Of a stretch of 64,000 nucleotides of DNA, positions 18,050 to 27,517 are shown piece after piece. A program made the translations under genes and the position numbers. This DNA comes from Spirosoma sp. 48-14 (GTDB taxonomy: Bacteria; Bacteroidota; Bacteroidia; Cytophagales; Spirosomataceae), in NCBI RefSeq assembly GCF_001898575.1, contig NZ_MKUD01000072.1, positions 187,654-251,653 of the forward strand, written 5' to 3'. Position 1 is the stretch's first letter, and the number at the start of each line of letters is the position of its first letter. The notes below the pieces were generated by a model, which worked only from the letters and a program-made list of their open reading frames with translations, had not been told where the DNA came from and made no database searches.

Positions 18050-19357
18050 CTAATTCTGCCCAATGGGTTTCACAGCTCGCTGTAGCGAATCGCTGGCATG
18101 ACTCGTCACCTGCGACTTTGGCTGAATCGTTGACATCCGAACGCGGGTTGTATCAAACTCGGGTCGGGTTCGGTTTGATGGTGTCGACCGTTCAGCGCTA
18201 CTATCAGGCAAAAATAAAGAGTTATATGGGTTTTGCTGCACATATTGTCGCCGTTGGGAGCGCCATAATCCAGCGGCTGCCTGTTGATCATTGCTATTCA
18301 ATTGGGTAGCTTTTGTATACGCTGCAATCGCTAAATCAAATTGCCCCATTTGCTCATGACAATACCCAATGTAGGTATCGATTCGGGGGAATTGTGGACG
18401 AAGTTGCTGTACACGCTGAAAATTAGTCAGGGCCGTATAATGGTTCCGGTATTTCTGGTTGATCAGTCCCATCTGAAAGTAAGCCTGGTAGTAGGTCGGC
18501 TGAACTTTTACAGTACGCTGATAATCGATCATAGCACTATCGAGCTTACCCTCTGTATGATAAATAAGCCCACGACCATAATAAAGCTTCGCGTTATTTG
18601 GGAAGTAGCTCAGTGCCTGTGCATTATAGGCCAAAGCAGAATTTAAATCGCCCAGCGATCGATAAATGGACGAGAGTTGATTATACGTTTCCAGATATCG
18701 GGGTTTAAGTCGAAGCGATTGTTGATATAAGGCCAATGCCTGCGTTGTATCACTTTGTCGGGCCGCCATCAGGCCTTTAAAAAAATAGGCTTCACCATCA
18801 TACGGGGCCATTTGCAGGGCTTTCGCAATATATAATTTTGCTTTATCAAACTGATTTTGCTGCTGCAGTAAATCGCCCTGCAATGTGTACAGCTCTGGTG
18901 TATCTATACCCAAAATTTCGGCTCGTTGTGCATTTTGCAACGCCTTTTCGGGTTGTTGTAATACCCGAAGTATCTGAGCCTTAATCAGATAGTACGACCC
19001 TGTATTATCGTTCCGGCTAATTGCTTCGTCAATATCACCTAGCGCGTCATTGATTCGCCCCATTGCCAATAAAATGGCCGCCCGTTTGGCATAGGCCGAC
19101 GACGATGACGATTGATTGATGGCAGCAGTCAAGGCTCGTAATGCACCTTCAGTACGACTACTATCGCCCGGTTTAGGGAAGTCGGGAATATGTGCCGTTT
19201 GCCGTTCGTCGCTTCCGCAGGAAGCCATAACGAGCAAAACAAAGAGTAAAAGAACGAATGAGTGAATGGGCGAAAAAAAAGCAGACCAACGCTCACCTCG
19301 GAAGGATGCAACAGCCGATTGCTCGTTTAGTCGTTCACTCGTTCGCTTTTTATTCAT
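18050..19357 (-). CDS. TPR-repeat lipoprotein with repeat-derived signal peptide
   Basis: A 435-residue protein with a lipobox LVMASC (Cys47) and about eight TPR units (about 80-375; for example AKLYYGRGLIYHTEGKLDSA and GEAYFFKGLMAARQSDTTQA), then a disordered tail. It is probably an envelope scaffold and its partners are unknown. The ATG overlaps the stop of the upstream methyltransferase gene by four bases, which supports this start. The signal peptide is unusually long (46 residues) because codons 2-36 are made of a palindromic repeat (see the repeat feature at 19250-19352). Residues 2-13 (NKKRTSERLNEQ) and 30-34 (PIHSF) read through its arms. Confidence 0.85.
   Translation of the reverse strand: MNKKRTSERLNEQSAVASFRGERWSAFFSPIHSFVLLLFVLLVMASCGSDERQTAHIPDFPKPGDSSRTEGALRALTAAINQSSSSSAYAKRAAILLAMGRINDALGDIDEAISRNDNTGSYYLIKAQILRVLQQPEKALQNAQRAEILGIDTPELYTLQGDLLQQQNQFDKAKLYIAKALQMAPYDGEAYFFKGLMAARQSDTTQALALYQQSLRLKPRYLETYNQLSSIYRSLGDLNSALAYNAQALSYFPNNAKLYYGRGLIYHTEGKLDSAMIDYQRTVKVQPTYYQAYFQMGLINQKYRNHYTALTNFQRVQQLRPQFPRIDTYIGYCHEQMGQFDLAIAAYTKATQLNSNDQQAAAGLWRSQRRQYVQQNPYNSLFLPDSSAERSTPSNRTRPEFDTTRVRMSTIQPKSQVTSHASDSLQRAVKPIGQN
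19250..19352. repeat. GAGTGAA-type palindrome inside the TPR lipoprotein gene
   Basis: The left arm near 19250-19276 (AGAACGAATGAGTGAATGGG) and right arm near 19321-19352 (CGTTCACTCGTTCGC) are diverged inverted copies of the same word set (GAGTGAA, GAGCGAA) found at 60396 and 61333. Here the element is in the coding region and supplies the N-terminal part of the lipoprotein signal sequence. The arms are less regular than at the other two sites. Confidence 0.6.
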
Positions 19358-20247
19358 ACACCAAACCGATAAAACACACCTAAAGGTAGACGTTTCTGAA
19401 ATTGGTCGGTTACAGCCAGTTCACCCCACTCTGGATTCGGAACGTCACCAAAAATCTGCCTCATCAGGTTATCAACGATAATAGACGAAAATCCTAATGA
19501 ATATAGATTGATAATAAAGAAAAAATCGGACTGATCGAGTAGATCGGCACAAGATTTGAGAAGATCGTTAAGTTGTTCCTCAAGCACCCATTTTTCGCCA
19601 CCTGGACCTCGACCATACGCAGGCGGGTCAAGAATTATGCCATTATAATAATTTCCCCGGCGAACCTCTCTTCGGACAAACTTGACAGCATCTTCAACCA
19701 CCCAGCGAATATTATCCAGTTCACTATGATCCATATTTTCCCGAGCCCAATTGATAACGGGCTTCACGGCATCAACGTGGGTCACATCGGCTCCTGCCTG
19801 CCGGGCTGCCAGCGAGGCACCACCCGTATAGGCAAACAGATTTAGCACTTTAGGCCGTGACACCCGCGCAGACATGGCTTTAATTTTATCGTAAATAAAT
19901 AGCCAATTATCTGACTGTTCTGGAAATAGACCAACGTGCTTGAATGTAGTCAGGGCTAGTTTAAAGGTCAGTTTCAACTCCCCCTGCCGGAACGATACAT
20001 ACCAGGGATCACGCATATCAGGCGTTGTCTGCCAGTCTCCCCGTTCGGGCGATTGGCGATCACGCTTAAAGATGGCATGAGCCTGCTGCTCCCAGTCCTC
20101 GTCGGAAAGAGATTTATCCCAGATTGCCTGCGGCTCGGGTCTCGATAAAATATACTTGCCAAACCGTTCAAGTTTCTGAAAGTTACCCGAATCGATTAAC
20201 TCATACTCAGGCCATAGACCAGGAGTAACGATCTGTATATCAACCAT
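19354..20247 (-). CDS. Class I SAM-dependent methyltransferase, rRNA cytosine-type
   Basis: A protein of about 297 residues from the ATG at 20247 (MVDIQIVTPG); the frame is open to a TTG at 20271. The SAM-binding motif is LNLFAYTGGASLAARQAGAD, followed by VTHVDAVKPVINWARENM. The catalytic-type motif is DPPAYGRGPGGEKW. This resembles the RlmI/RlmK C-terminal domain, whose members modify 23S rRNA, but the PUA domain is absent and the substrate is not known. It overlaps the TPR lipoprotein start by four bases. Confidence 0.85.
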   Translation of the reverse strand: MVDIQIVTPGLWPEYELIDSGNFQKLERFGKYILSRPEPQAIWDKSLSDEDWEQQAHAIFKRDRQSPERGDWQTTPDMRDPWYVSFRQGELKLTFKLALTTFKHVGLFPEQSDNWLFIYDKIKAMSARVSRPKVLNLFAYTGGASLAARQAGADVTHVDAVKPVINWARENMDHSELDNIRWVVEDAVKFVRREVRRGNYYNGIILDPPAYGRGPGGEKWVLEEQLNDLLKSCADLLDQSDFFFIINLYSLGFSSIIVDNLMRQIFGDVPNPEWGELAVTDQFQKRLPLGVFYRFGV

Positions 20248-20316
20248 ATGATTTTTATTATTGACTAACAAAATGCGTAAATAGTAGCGTAAGAACTAGA
20301 CAATACAGCTATTCGA

Positions 20317-20754
20317 TTAGTCAATTATTCTATCATTCAATATTTGTTCCTGTCCCATCTTCACGATCAATTCGAACTCATCGGGCCGAACAGGCATAAC
20401 AGATAATCTGGATTGCCGAATCAGGCTAAGATTAGCCAGTAAAGGTTCTGATTTAATTTGAGACAGAGTCACCGGACGATCAAAAGCCATAACTGGCTCT
20501 AGTTCAACAACAACCCAGCGCGGGTCATCGGGTACTGTTGGGTCCTGGTAGGCCTCTTTTACAATGCGGGCCAGGCCGACAACAGCCGGCTTTGTTACAC
20601 TATGATAAAAAAGCACCTGATCACCAAGCCGCATGGCTTTCAGGTTGTTACGAGCCTGATAATTACGAACGCCATCCCAGATGGCACGGCCCTGCTCCGT
20701 AAAATGATGCCACCCGTAAGCGTCGGGTTCGGACTTAACAAGCCAGAAGTTCAA
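20317..20754 (-). CDS. EVE domain protein
   Basis: A 145-residue single EVE (PUA-like) domain protein. It starts MNFWLVKSEPDAYGWHHF and contains WDGVRNYQARNNLKAMRLGD and VLFYHSVTKPAVVGLARI, the core of this family. EVE domains bind modified bases in DNA or RNA (thymocyte nuclear protein 1 family). There is no partner nuclease here, and its neighbours are a methyltransferase and a DinB protein. A housekeeping role in recognising modified nucleic acid is inferred. Confidence 0.92.
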   Translation of the reverse strand: MNFWLVKSEPDAYGWHHFTEQGRAIWDGVRNYQARNNLKAMRLGDQVLFYHSVTKPAVVGLARIVKEAYQDPTVPDDPRWVVVELEPVMAFDRPVTLSQIKSEPLLANLSLIRQSRLSVMPVRPDEFELIVKMGQEQILNDRIID

Positions 20755-20759
20755 TGATA

Positions 20760-20829
20760 GACTGTGTAAATGGCAGACTGCGTGAATGATACAGGAGCTT
20801 TATCGGCCCATTCTGTCATTCACGCAGTC
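20760..20829. repeat. GACTGCGTGAATGA palindrome with stuttered left arm
   Basis: The arms GACTGCGTGAATGATACAG (20776-20794) and CTGTCATTCACGCAGTC (20813-20829) pair with a two-base bulge around an 18-base loop. The left arm is preceded by a diverged copy of itself (GACTGTGTAAATGGCA, from 20760), the same stutter seen in other palindromes here. It lies between the DinB and EVE genes on the minus strand. The A run is on the wrong side for a minus-strand terminator. Confidence 0.7.
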
Positions 20830-20841
20830 AAAAAATTAAAA

Positions 20842-21414
20842 TCAATAATAATCGTCGTGTTCGTGGCTATTATCGAACGATGAGCCATATTCATCGACAT
20901 CATCGTCGAATTGTGAGCCCGCCCCTTTGAACGCTAATGCTTTACGCAAAATCATAATCTGCCCGGTGTGGTAGAGATCATGATTGATAATACCGTGCAG
21001 CATATCGTAGTACGTATAATCACGACCGGGTACTATGTCCTCCAGGAATTCATCATCGTCTCGTTTATCGAGTTCATTAATAAGTTCTTCCTGGCTAAGA
21101 CTTAATTCCATTTCGAGGGCCTCCCACTCGAAATCATCTATTTTATCAGGTAATGCCCCAAAGTTTTTATCAGGGGTTGTAATATCGAACGTTTCATCAC
21201 CCTGCATCTTTTTGACACAAAATATGCGCCAACTAGTCATGTGAAAAACGAGTTCAGCAATACTATGCGTATTTGGAGCGATACGGCGCCCGGCCATATC
21301 CGGTGTCACTCCCCGCAACACCTCTACAACTGAAGGCCCATGCCAAGCCTCTTCACCTTCATAGGTGGTGTTCAGCAAGTCAATGATGCGAATCAGTTCG
21401 TCGTTTGGAACCAT
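20842..21414 (-). CDS. DinB-family protein
   Basis: A 190-residue four-helix DinB/YfiT-like protein. It has the spaced His metal ligands typical of the fold: NTHSIAELVFHMTSW (about residues 42-57) and INHDLYHTGQI (about 137-147). The C-terminus is a long acidic tail (DDDVDEYGSSFDNSHEHDDYY), which is unusual. Family members include bacillithiol or mycothiol S-transferases, but many have no known role. The substrate cannot be told from the sequence. Confidence 0.88.
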   Translation of the reverse strand: MVPNDELIRIIDLLNTTYEGEEAWHGPSVVEVLRGVTPDMAGRRIAPNTHSIAELVFHMTSWRIFCVKKMQGDETFDITTPDKNFGALPDKIDDFEWEALEMELSLSQEELINELDKRDDDEFLEDIVPGRDYTYYDMLHGIINHDLYHTGQIMILRKALAFKGAGSQFDDDVDEYGSSFDNSHEHDDYY

Positions 21415-21657
21415 AATTTACTATTCGTTATCAAACTACAAAGGTAAGCCTTTATTTATGTCGTTCCGAAAAAAAGCACTGAAATGGCTGAGATTGTATT
21501 GTTCCAATACCTGATCGGGTTTGTAAACCCGCTAACGTTTCATGTGGCATATTTTATGTATACATTTTTTTCACTCCTCTACCTACTAAAAATGTGACTA
21601 ATTACAAACTGAAGAGACTCAAAGACTATAAACGTTCTGTTTATAATACGCTCGAGT

Positions 21658-23148
21658 ATGAATCGTTGGCTTTTTCTGTGGCTGCTGGGAACTTCGATCT
21701 GCTACGGACAGACGATTAAGCCGCTCCGTTACCGAACTGAAGTAGGCAGTTATTTCTCGACCTCTGGCCAGACTCCATTCTGGCTTCGCGCAAATCAATA
21801 CGGTATTGTGCCGAGCGAGCATGCCATCATGACTGTCCGTCAAAGTTTACGGGTTGACTACCACGATGCTCCCAAAAGTAAACTAGATAGTCTCCGTTTA
21901 GTAAATCGTCGGGTCGATTGGGGTTGGGGCGCCGAAGCGGTCTTAAATGCGGGGTATGATTACAAGTTACTTATTCCAGAAGCCTACGTGAAACTGAAGT
22001 TTGGACGTAGCATGGAATTATGGGCGGGTCGTCGACGCGAAATCGTTGGGTTGGTCGATTCCACATTAAGTTCGGGCTCATATGCCTGGTCGGGAAATGC
22101 ATTACCTATGTTAAAAATACAGTTTGCCATCCCTGACTATATACCGCGTAAAGGTCTGATCAGCTTTAAGGGGTTTTATGCACACGGCTGGTTTGAGCAG
22201 GATCGGTTTGTAAACAACTCCATGCTGCACCAGAAAGCCCTATACGCACGATTTGGCAAACCAAACTGGCGAATAAAGCTGTATGCGGGTATTAACCATG
22301 AAGTTATGTGGGGAGGTAGTACTGAACGGTTACCGAGTACATCTGTCATAAAAAATAACCAATTGCCTAATCAATTCAGCGATTATGTCAACATGGTGCT
22401 AGCTCTCCCACTAGGAAACAGAACCGATATTGATACAACACGCGTTAGTAGTTTTGATCACGAGAATCGAATTGGTAACCACCTTGGTTCAGTCGATCTT
22501 GGCTTTGAATACATTGGTAATTCGTTTTCTCTGTTTGCTTATCGGCAAAACATTTATGAGGACGGTTCACTGTTTTACTTGACTAATATCCAGGATGGCT
22601 TGAATGGGCTTCGCATCCGAAATCGACGCTCCCATAATCCAAATGGGTTTCAAATACAGGATCTACTGTTTGAATATCTATTTACGGAGAGCCAAGGAGG
22701 TTCCTTGTTTTTAGAGAATGCCGCTCAACGGGGGCGAGATAATTATTTTAATCACTCTCAATATCAGGATGGCTGGTCACGGTATGGCTTAACAATGGGC
22801 ACACCTTTCATTACCCCTACTCCCGACAGTCGGAGCGATTTACCTCGCTATGGCTTTACAAATAATAACCGCGTGTCGGTGATGCATGTAGGCGTGTCGG
22901 GACAGATTCTTGATTTCTTCAAATTTCAATTTAAAGCCTCCTACAGTGAAAACCTGGGTACATATGAAGCCCCTTTCCCGGCACCAGTCAGGCAGTTTTC
23001 ATCCGTATTATCAGTTTCGTCTCCTCTTTACATTTTAAATGGGGTTACTGCTAACGCTGCAGTTGCAACCGACATTGGCGATTTATACGCCAACAGTCTT
23101 GGCTTCTATATTGGCATCCGAAAAGAGGGGCAAAGTAAGCCTAAGTAG
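21658..23148 (+). CDS. Capsule assembly Wzi family outer-membrane protein
   Basis: A 496-residue protein with a signal peptide (MNRWLFLWLLGTSICYGQ) followed by PLRYRTEVGSYFSTSGQTPF and FWLRANQYGIVP, the N-terminal signature of Bacteroidota Wzi-family proteins. The rest alternates beta strands consistent with an outer-membrane barrel, and ends in a strand (YANSLGFYIGIRKEG). Wzi of E. coli anchors capsular polysaccharide at the surface. A similar role in capsule or exopolysaccharide attachment is inferred. No capsule cluster is adjacent. Confidence 0.88.
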   Translation: MNRWLFLWLLGTSICYGQTIKPLRYRTEVGSYFSTSGQTPFWLRANQYGIVPSEHAIMTVRQSLRVDYHDAPKSKLDSLRLVNRRVDWGWGAEAVLNAGYDYKLLIPEAYVKLKFGRSMELWAGRRREIVGLVDSTLSSGSYAWSGNALPMLKIQFAIPDYIPRKGLISFKGFYAHGWFEQDRFVNNSMLHQKALYARFGKPNWRIKLYAGINHEVMWGGSTERLPSTSVIKNNQLPNQFSDYVNMVLALPLGNRTDIDTTRVSSFDHENRIGNHLGSVDLGFEYIGNSFSLFAYRQNIYEDGSLFYLTNIQDGLNGLRIRNRRSHNPNGFQIQDLLFEYLFTESQGGSLFLENAAQRGRDNYFNHSQYQDGWSRYGLTMGTPFITPTPDSRSDLPRYGFTNNNRVSVMHVGVSGQILDFFKFQFKASYSENLGTYEAPFPAPVRQFSSVLSVSSPLYILNGVTANAAVATDIGDLYANSLGFYIGIRKEGQSKPK

Positions 23149-23195
23149 GTGGGATAGGCAAAATAAGCCTGCTCTACCCCACCAACTTAACTCGT

Positions 23196-23789
23196 CTACT
23201 TTCGTCCGAAATCGTTCACCCAATAATGTTTATAGGTACTGCTTGCATTATAGGCATACCCGACCCCGAGGTTTTGAAAGTACGGGTTCATGATGTTCTG
23301 GCAATGCCCAGGAGAACTTAGCCAGGCATCAACCACCGACCGAGCAGTAGGATAACCAGCTGCAATATTTTCACCCGCCGATGTCCATATATAACCTTCA
23401 CGAGTCATGCGATCCCAGGGCTGCGATCCATCACGCCCAGTATGACTGAAGTAATTATACGTAGCCATATCCACAGCATACTTGTCGGCGGCACCATTCA
23501 GCCGCGAGTTTAGCGTAAGCGCCGGTACAGGTGGATAAACTGTAGTGCCGCAAAGGCATGTCTGTGATCGTGCCTCATTCACATAAATCAACACTTCCTG
23601 CTGTAAAGCCATTGTAGCATCCCGGGCTCCCGAATACTCAGGCGATTCGGATTCTGGCTGACCAACTCCCCCTTCTTTATGTACTGACGACATAACCGGG
23701 CTAGGTGTACTCGTCTTTTCCTGCTCTGTTTGACAGGCTGCTATTGCCCACATTGAGGCCAAAACACAAGAAAAATAGACCAATTTCAT
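23196..23789 (-). CDS. CAP (SCP/PR1) domain lipoprotein
   Basis: A protein of about 197 residues from the ATG at 23789 (MKLVYFSC); a GTG two codons upstream is also open. It has a lipoprotein signal with lipobox AIAAC and a low-complexity linker (about 20-60). The C-terminal CAP domain has ALTLNSRLNGAADKYAVDMA, YNYFSHTGRDGSQPWDRM, GENIAAGY, AWLSSPGHCQNIM and HYWVNDFG. The conserved His/Glu residues of the CAP cavity are present (SHTG, AGENIA, SPGH). Surface CAP proteins are of mostly unknown function. Confidence 0.93.
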   Translation of the reverse strand: MKLVYFSCVLASMWAIAACQTEQEKTSTPSPVMSSVHKEGGVGQPESESPEYSGARDATMALQQEVLIYVNEARSQTCLCGTTVYPPVPALTLNSRLNGAADKYAVDMATYNYFSHTGRDGSQPWDRMTREGYIWTSAGENIAAGYPTARSVVDAWLSSPGHCQNIMNPYFQNLGVGYAYNASSTYKHYWVNDFGRK

Positions 23790-23795
23790 ACCCAC

Positions 23796-24229
23796 AATAA
23801 TTAAAGGTTAGCTAATAAGACTAAAGTAAAAACTTGTAATATTTATTACTAAACAAAAACACCATAATTATACAATTTGTTTTTCTAAAACCAAATTATG
23901 GTAACAATAAATATCACAATTAACCCTTTGAATAGTCTAGTTTACTAACCATATGTAGTACAGAGGAATACTATAAATAAAGTATACAGCCTTGTTTACT
24001 AGATTTTAAAGCCAGATATGTATCTAAACACTGGCAATAAACTGTAAACAGGATGGGGTTATAGGAGATCGCACGCGGATATGAAGACCCTCCGCTGATG
24101 GGCAAAAGAAGCTCACTACAGATTGATGCAGCGAAGGCGCGATGTAAGTTGGCGACTTACTTGTATGTGACCAGGCTCACGATCATAAAATGGACGATCT
24201 TTTATACACCCATTAACCAGAGAGAGCAG
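23796..24229. other. AT-rich intergenic region
   Basis: There is no convincing ORF in 434 bases. A short inverted repeat GTAAGT-TGGCG-ACTTAC lies at about 24144-24160. The left half is very AT-rich and probably holds the promoter of the CAP lipoprotein gene. The right half follows the stop of the histidine kinase gene. Nothing else is assignable. Confidence 0.4.
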
Positions 24230-26122
24230 CTAGCTATATAGTTGTTCGGGTTGTATCGCCTGAATGATTGACTGAGATCGGGGCAGTATAATTGTAAATG
24301 TCGTTCCGACTCCTTCTTTACTAGTAATACTCAGACCTCCCCGGTTCGCTTCAACCAATTCATGGACAATCATCAAGCCAAGGCCCGCCCCTTTCTCTCC
24401 AGTAGTACCAGGACGACTGGTCGATGAACCAAGCTGAAATAATTGATTAAGTAATACTTGAGGTATACCAATCCCAGTATCCGTAACATTGATCATGAAC
24501 TTCGAGGAGTCGGAGGTACAATGCACTTCTATCTGACCACCGGGCTCCGTAAACTTGAGTGCGTTTTGCAGTATATTTCGAAAAACAACGCCCAGTTGGT
24601 TAGCATCGGCTGTCAACGGTATATCCAAAGGCAAGGAATTATTCAGATCGATTCCTTTGGTTTCGGCTACAGGTCGTAAAAGGGCAATCTGTTCGTCAAT
24701 CACTATAAAAAGATTGATTGGCTTGAATCGGGGGTGAATACCTCCCATCTGCGACATGGCCCAGTTTAGCAGGTTTTCCAGTACTGTCAGTAAAGAGCTA
24801 ACCTGCTTAGTTAAAATCTGGGTTGCTTCGGCAAATTCGTGTTGACTTAATTCGCCCCAGTTCGTAAGTCCTAATAGGTTTTTCAGACTCGCTACAGGCG
24901 AGTGTAAATCATGAGACAAAATAGCGAATAATTTATCTTTCGTGTGATTAAGCTGCCTCAACTCTGTGCTTTGACGTTCGATACGGCGTTTAGCCCGTTG
25001 GAGCACCCAAACAAAGCTTACGAGCATTACTGCCACCAATAAAGCTCCCGTTAAATACACTTGATTCTGGCGCTCACTTGCTTTGAGTTGAGCAATCTGT
25101 CGCTCTTTCTTTTCCAAATCTAAAGCCGCCCTCAACTGGGTCATTTTTAGTCGGCTGTCGATAGTCTGTTCTTTATTGCTTTTCCAAACCCGTAAATCTG
25201 CCAGTTCATTGGCGATCTGGAATGCTTTTTTATAATTCCTCTGCTCTTCATACAACTGTCGCAATGAACGTGTCATAATGAACAGATGAAACGAATCAGG
25301 TTTAATCCTAGCTTTCTCGGCCAAAATCCTGGACTGTAATATTCGTTCGGCCTGAGTATAATTTTTCAAGCCAATTTCAAGCCTTGCCAGGTCATTATCA
25401 TGCACAAAATCACTTTGATCATGCGTCAACTGATTCTTTGTTGCCGACAGTTTATGATACAAAGCCATTGCGTCTGCTTTTTGGCCTATGGCAACGAGCG
25501 ACTCTGCATAATCTAGTGCGTAGGAAAACCAGTGCCCCGTTCCGGGCTTACTAGCCAACATGGCTTTTCTAATCGTCTCACTTGCCTGCTTATGTTGACC
25601 ATTGTAGGTATAAATATTGGAACTTATTGCATACACATCTGCCAATATCTGCCAGTCGTGCGCTTGTTTGGCATAAGCTTCTGCTTTGACCAGCAAATCT
25701 CCCCAACTGCCCGTACGCTGGTGATAAGCCACCATCGCTAAATACATATAGCAGCGAGCCAGATTCAGATTATCGTTATGCTTTTGGGCAATGGTAATGC
25801 ACTGAGAAAACAATGAGATGGCTTTCGTATCATTCCGTTCATAATACATCTGAACAAATCCAAGCTTCCAGAGAGCCTGAGCAATCAGGAAAGAGTCGCC
25901 AGCCATCCTCCCACTGACCAATGAACGGTTCAGAAAGTACAGACTGGAATCGACGGCTATGTCAGGATACTGCCCCCCTAACTCATAATAGAGCCGACTA
26001 CGAGACGTATCCGTTGTTGCCGAAACAAGTTGTTTTTTCAGCCATGGGATCTTGCTCTGTCCATAGCCCGAACCAGAAATTAATCCAAAAAGCAGCGCTG
26101 TGATCCCATAGAAATAAGGCAT
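24230..26122 (-). CDS. TPR-containing sensor histidine kinase
   Basis: A protein of about 630 residues from the ATG at 26122 (MPYFYGITALLFG); a TTG at 26146 is also open. A signal peptide is followed by TPR repeats in the periplasm (about 50-330), one membrane helix (GALLVAVMLVSFVWVL), a coiled coil, then HisKA with the H-box LFAILSHDLHSPVASLKNLL. The HATPase domain has the N-box RNILQNALKFTEPGG, G1 DTGIGIP and G2 GAGLGL. It lies 79 bases downstream of a LytTR response-regulator gene on the same strand, so the two probably form a pair. The ligand is unknown. Confidence 0.92.
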   Translation of the reverse strand: MPYFYGITALLFGLISGSGYGQSKIPWLKKQLVSATTDTSRSRLYYELGGQYPDIAVDSSLYFLNRSLVSGRMAGDSFLIAQALWKLGFVQMYYERNDTKAISLFSQCITIAQKHNDNLNLARCYMYLAMVAYHQRTGSWGDLLVKAEAYAKQAHDWQILADVYAISSNIYTYNGQHKQASETIRKAMLASKPGTGHWFSYALDYAESLVAIGQKADAMALYHKLSATKNQLTHDQSDFVHDNDLARLEIGLKNYTQAERILQSRILAEKARIKPDSFHLFIMTRSLRQLYEEQRNYKKAFQIANELADLRVWKSNKEQTIDSRLKMTQLRAALDLEKKERQIAQLKASERQNQVYLTGALLVAVMLVSFVWVLQRAKRRIERQSTELRQLNHTKDKLFAILSHDLHSPVASLKNLLGLTNWGELSQHEFAEATQILTKQVSSLLTVLENLLNWAMSQMGGIHPRFKPINLFIVIDEQIALLRPVAETKGIDLNNSLPLDIPLTADANQLGVVFRNILQNALKFTEPGGQIEVHCTSDSSKFMINVTDTGIGIPQVLLNQLFQLGSSTSRPGTTGEKGAGLGLMIVHELVEANRGGLSITSKEGVGTTFTIILPRSQSIIQAIQPEQLYS

Positions 26123-26201
26123 AACAAGTTCTGTTTGGGTATTCAAACCATCGGTGCCTGCTCAACAAAACATAAAAAGTAATCAACCAAACCCCATCCC
26201 A

Positions 26202-26915
26202 TTATCCCCGACTAATCAAGCGCCCTTCGATGTGCTTGCGATTAAGCTGTGCCCTGTATTGATCACCTATTGGAATGACCTGTCCATCCCGCAGAGTCAG
26301 CTCATTTTTACCTATCGAAGCTATGGCTCCCCGATGTACCAGATATGAACGATGTACTCGCAGAAATACATCCCCTTTGAGCTGTTCCTCCATTTTCGTG
26401 ATGGATAGAATCGGCAAGAACGTTTGATTAGGTGTCACAATTTGCAGAAAATTCTCCTGCGCCTTCATATACAGAACATCGTTATACGCAATCTGAACAT
26501 AATTCAACGCTTCACGTACAAAAAAGTAAGGCGCTATAGTGGACGTTTCCGGGGGAACCAGTAATCGTTGGCGTACCTTTTCAATACTTTGTAAAAATCG
26601 ATCCAGTTCCAGTGGCTTAAGCAGAAAATCAACTGGCGACACTTCATAGCAATCCAGCGCATAATGCCGGTACGATGTAACAAAAATTACCAGAGGAGGC
26701 CGGGGTAAGCTCCGGATTAACGATAATCCCGACATATCGGGTAATTCAATATCGCAAATCAATACATCCACTTCAACCTGAGCCAGTTTGGCATAGGTTT
26801 CAATGGCTGTACTACACACACCCACCAACTCCAACAATGGATTCATCTGAACAAATTTGGTGATCACTTTCTTCCAGATGGCATCATCATCGACCACCAG
26901 AGTGTTTATTTTCAT
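26202..26915 (-). CDS. LytTR-family response regulator
   Basis: A 237-residue regulator. The receiver domain (1-120) has the acidic pocket LVVDDD, the phospho-Asp in CDIELPDMSG, the Thr/Ser switch FVTSYRHYALDCYE and the Lys in DFLLKPLELDRF. The LytTR DNA-binding domain (about 130-230) has ALNYVQIAYNDVLYMKAQEN and VFLRVHRSYLVHRGAI. LytTR proteins bind short direct repeats to control transcription. The gene precedes its probable kinase. Pairing a HisKA-type kinase rather than a LytS-type one with LytTR is known in Bacteroidota but less common. Confidence 0.93.
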   Translation of the reverse strand: MKINTLVVDDDAIWKKVITKFVQMNPLLELVGVCSTAIETYAKLAQVEVDVLICDIELPDMSGLSLIRSLPRPPLVIFVTSYRHYALDCYEVSPVDFLLKPLELDRFLQSIEKVRQRLLVPPETSTIAPYFFVREALNYVQIAYNDVLYMKAQENFLQIVTPNQTFLPILSITKMEEQLKGDVFLRVHRSYLVHRGAIASIGKNELTLRDGQVIPIGDQYRAQLNRKHIEGRLISRG

Positions 26916-27517
26916 AAATCGTTGCGATAGTTTCGCATCTTTTCCAAAAACTACCTCTCTAAGTAAAGTATAGCCTACAAATTAACTATTTACTCCATCT
27001 TTCCAGCTATAATTTGTAGAGACAAATTAAAAAGATTCTAAGTAGCCCATTTTTCATGGACATTTTGAACGGGTTCATCAACAAAGAAACCCTTTTAATA
27101 GACTTTTCGAGTTTCATTTTTAAGCGGAAACTATACTGAATTATTTTTGGTACTAATACATAGTATTAACGGTACCTACCTAAAGGTATAAATTAATGTT
27201 ACTGGAATAAAACTGATCTTTTCAGACTCAACATTACAACTTCAGGCGTTTTCTGCTCTAGAATGTCCATAACGTTATAGTACGTATTACACTCTTTCTG
27301 GAAAGTTCGTTGGCAATGTGAACATCAACTGCTCATTTCAACAAATCGTTTGAAAAAGCCAGCGAGTATTCATCCATTTGTACAACGTACGTGTCGCATT
27401 CAGGAGAACTGGCCTTACCCAACTGTAGGTTATATCAGTTTGTCCCTGCACCGGCACGACTTCTCTGGTGTCAAGCCATTGGCAGATATTTTTTTTGCAT
27501 TACTAAATAACCCATAT
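26916..27517. other. Intergenic region upstream of the response regulator and the sigma factor
   Basis: About 600 AT-rich bases between the divergent LytTR regulator and ECF sigma genes. The frame of the sigma gene stays open back to a TTG at 27350, but that stretch has no family similarity and is taken as untranslated. No small ORF or clear hairpin is supported. Promoters for both genes are expected here. Confidence 0.4.

Noticed and set aside
23796..24229. A possible small RNA in the gap after the CAP lipoprotein gene
   Set aside because: Only a 6-bp inverted repeat and AT-rich DNA are visible, with no terminator or conserved promoter pair.
27350..27517. N-terminal extension of the ECF sigma factor from a TTG at 27350
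   Set aside because: No similarity to sigma factors is seen before MKRLSDR at 27518, and an ATG exists there.
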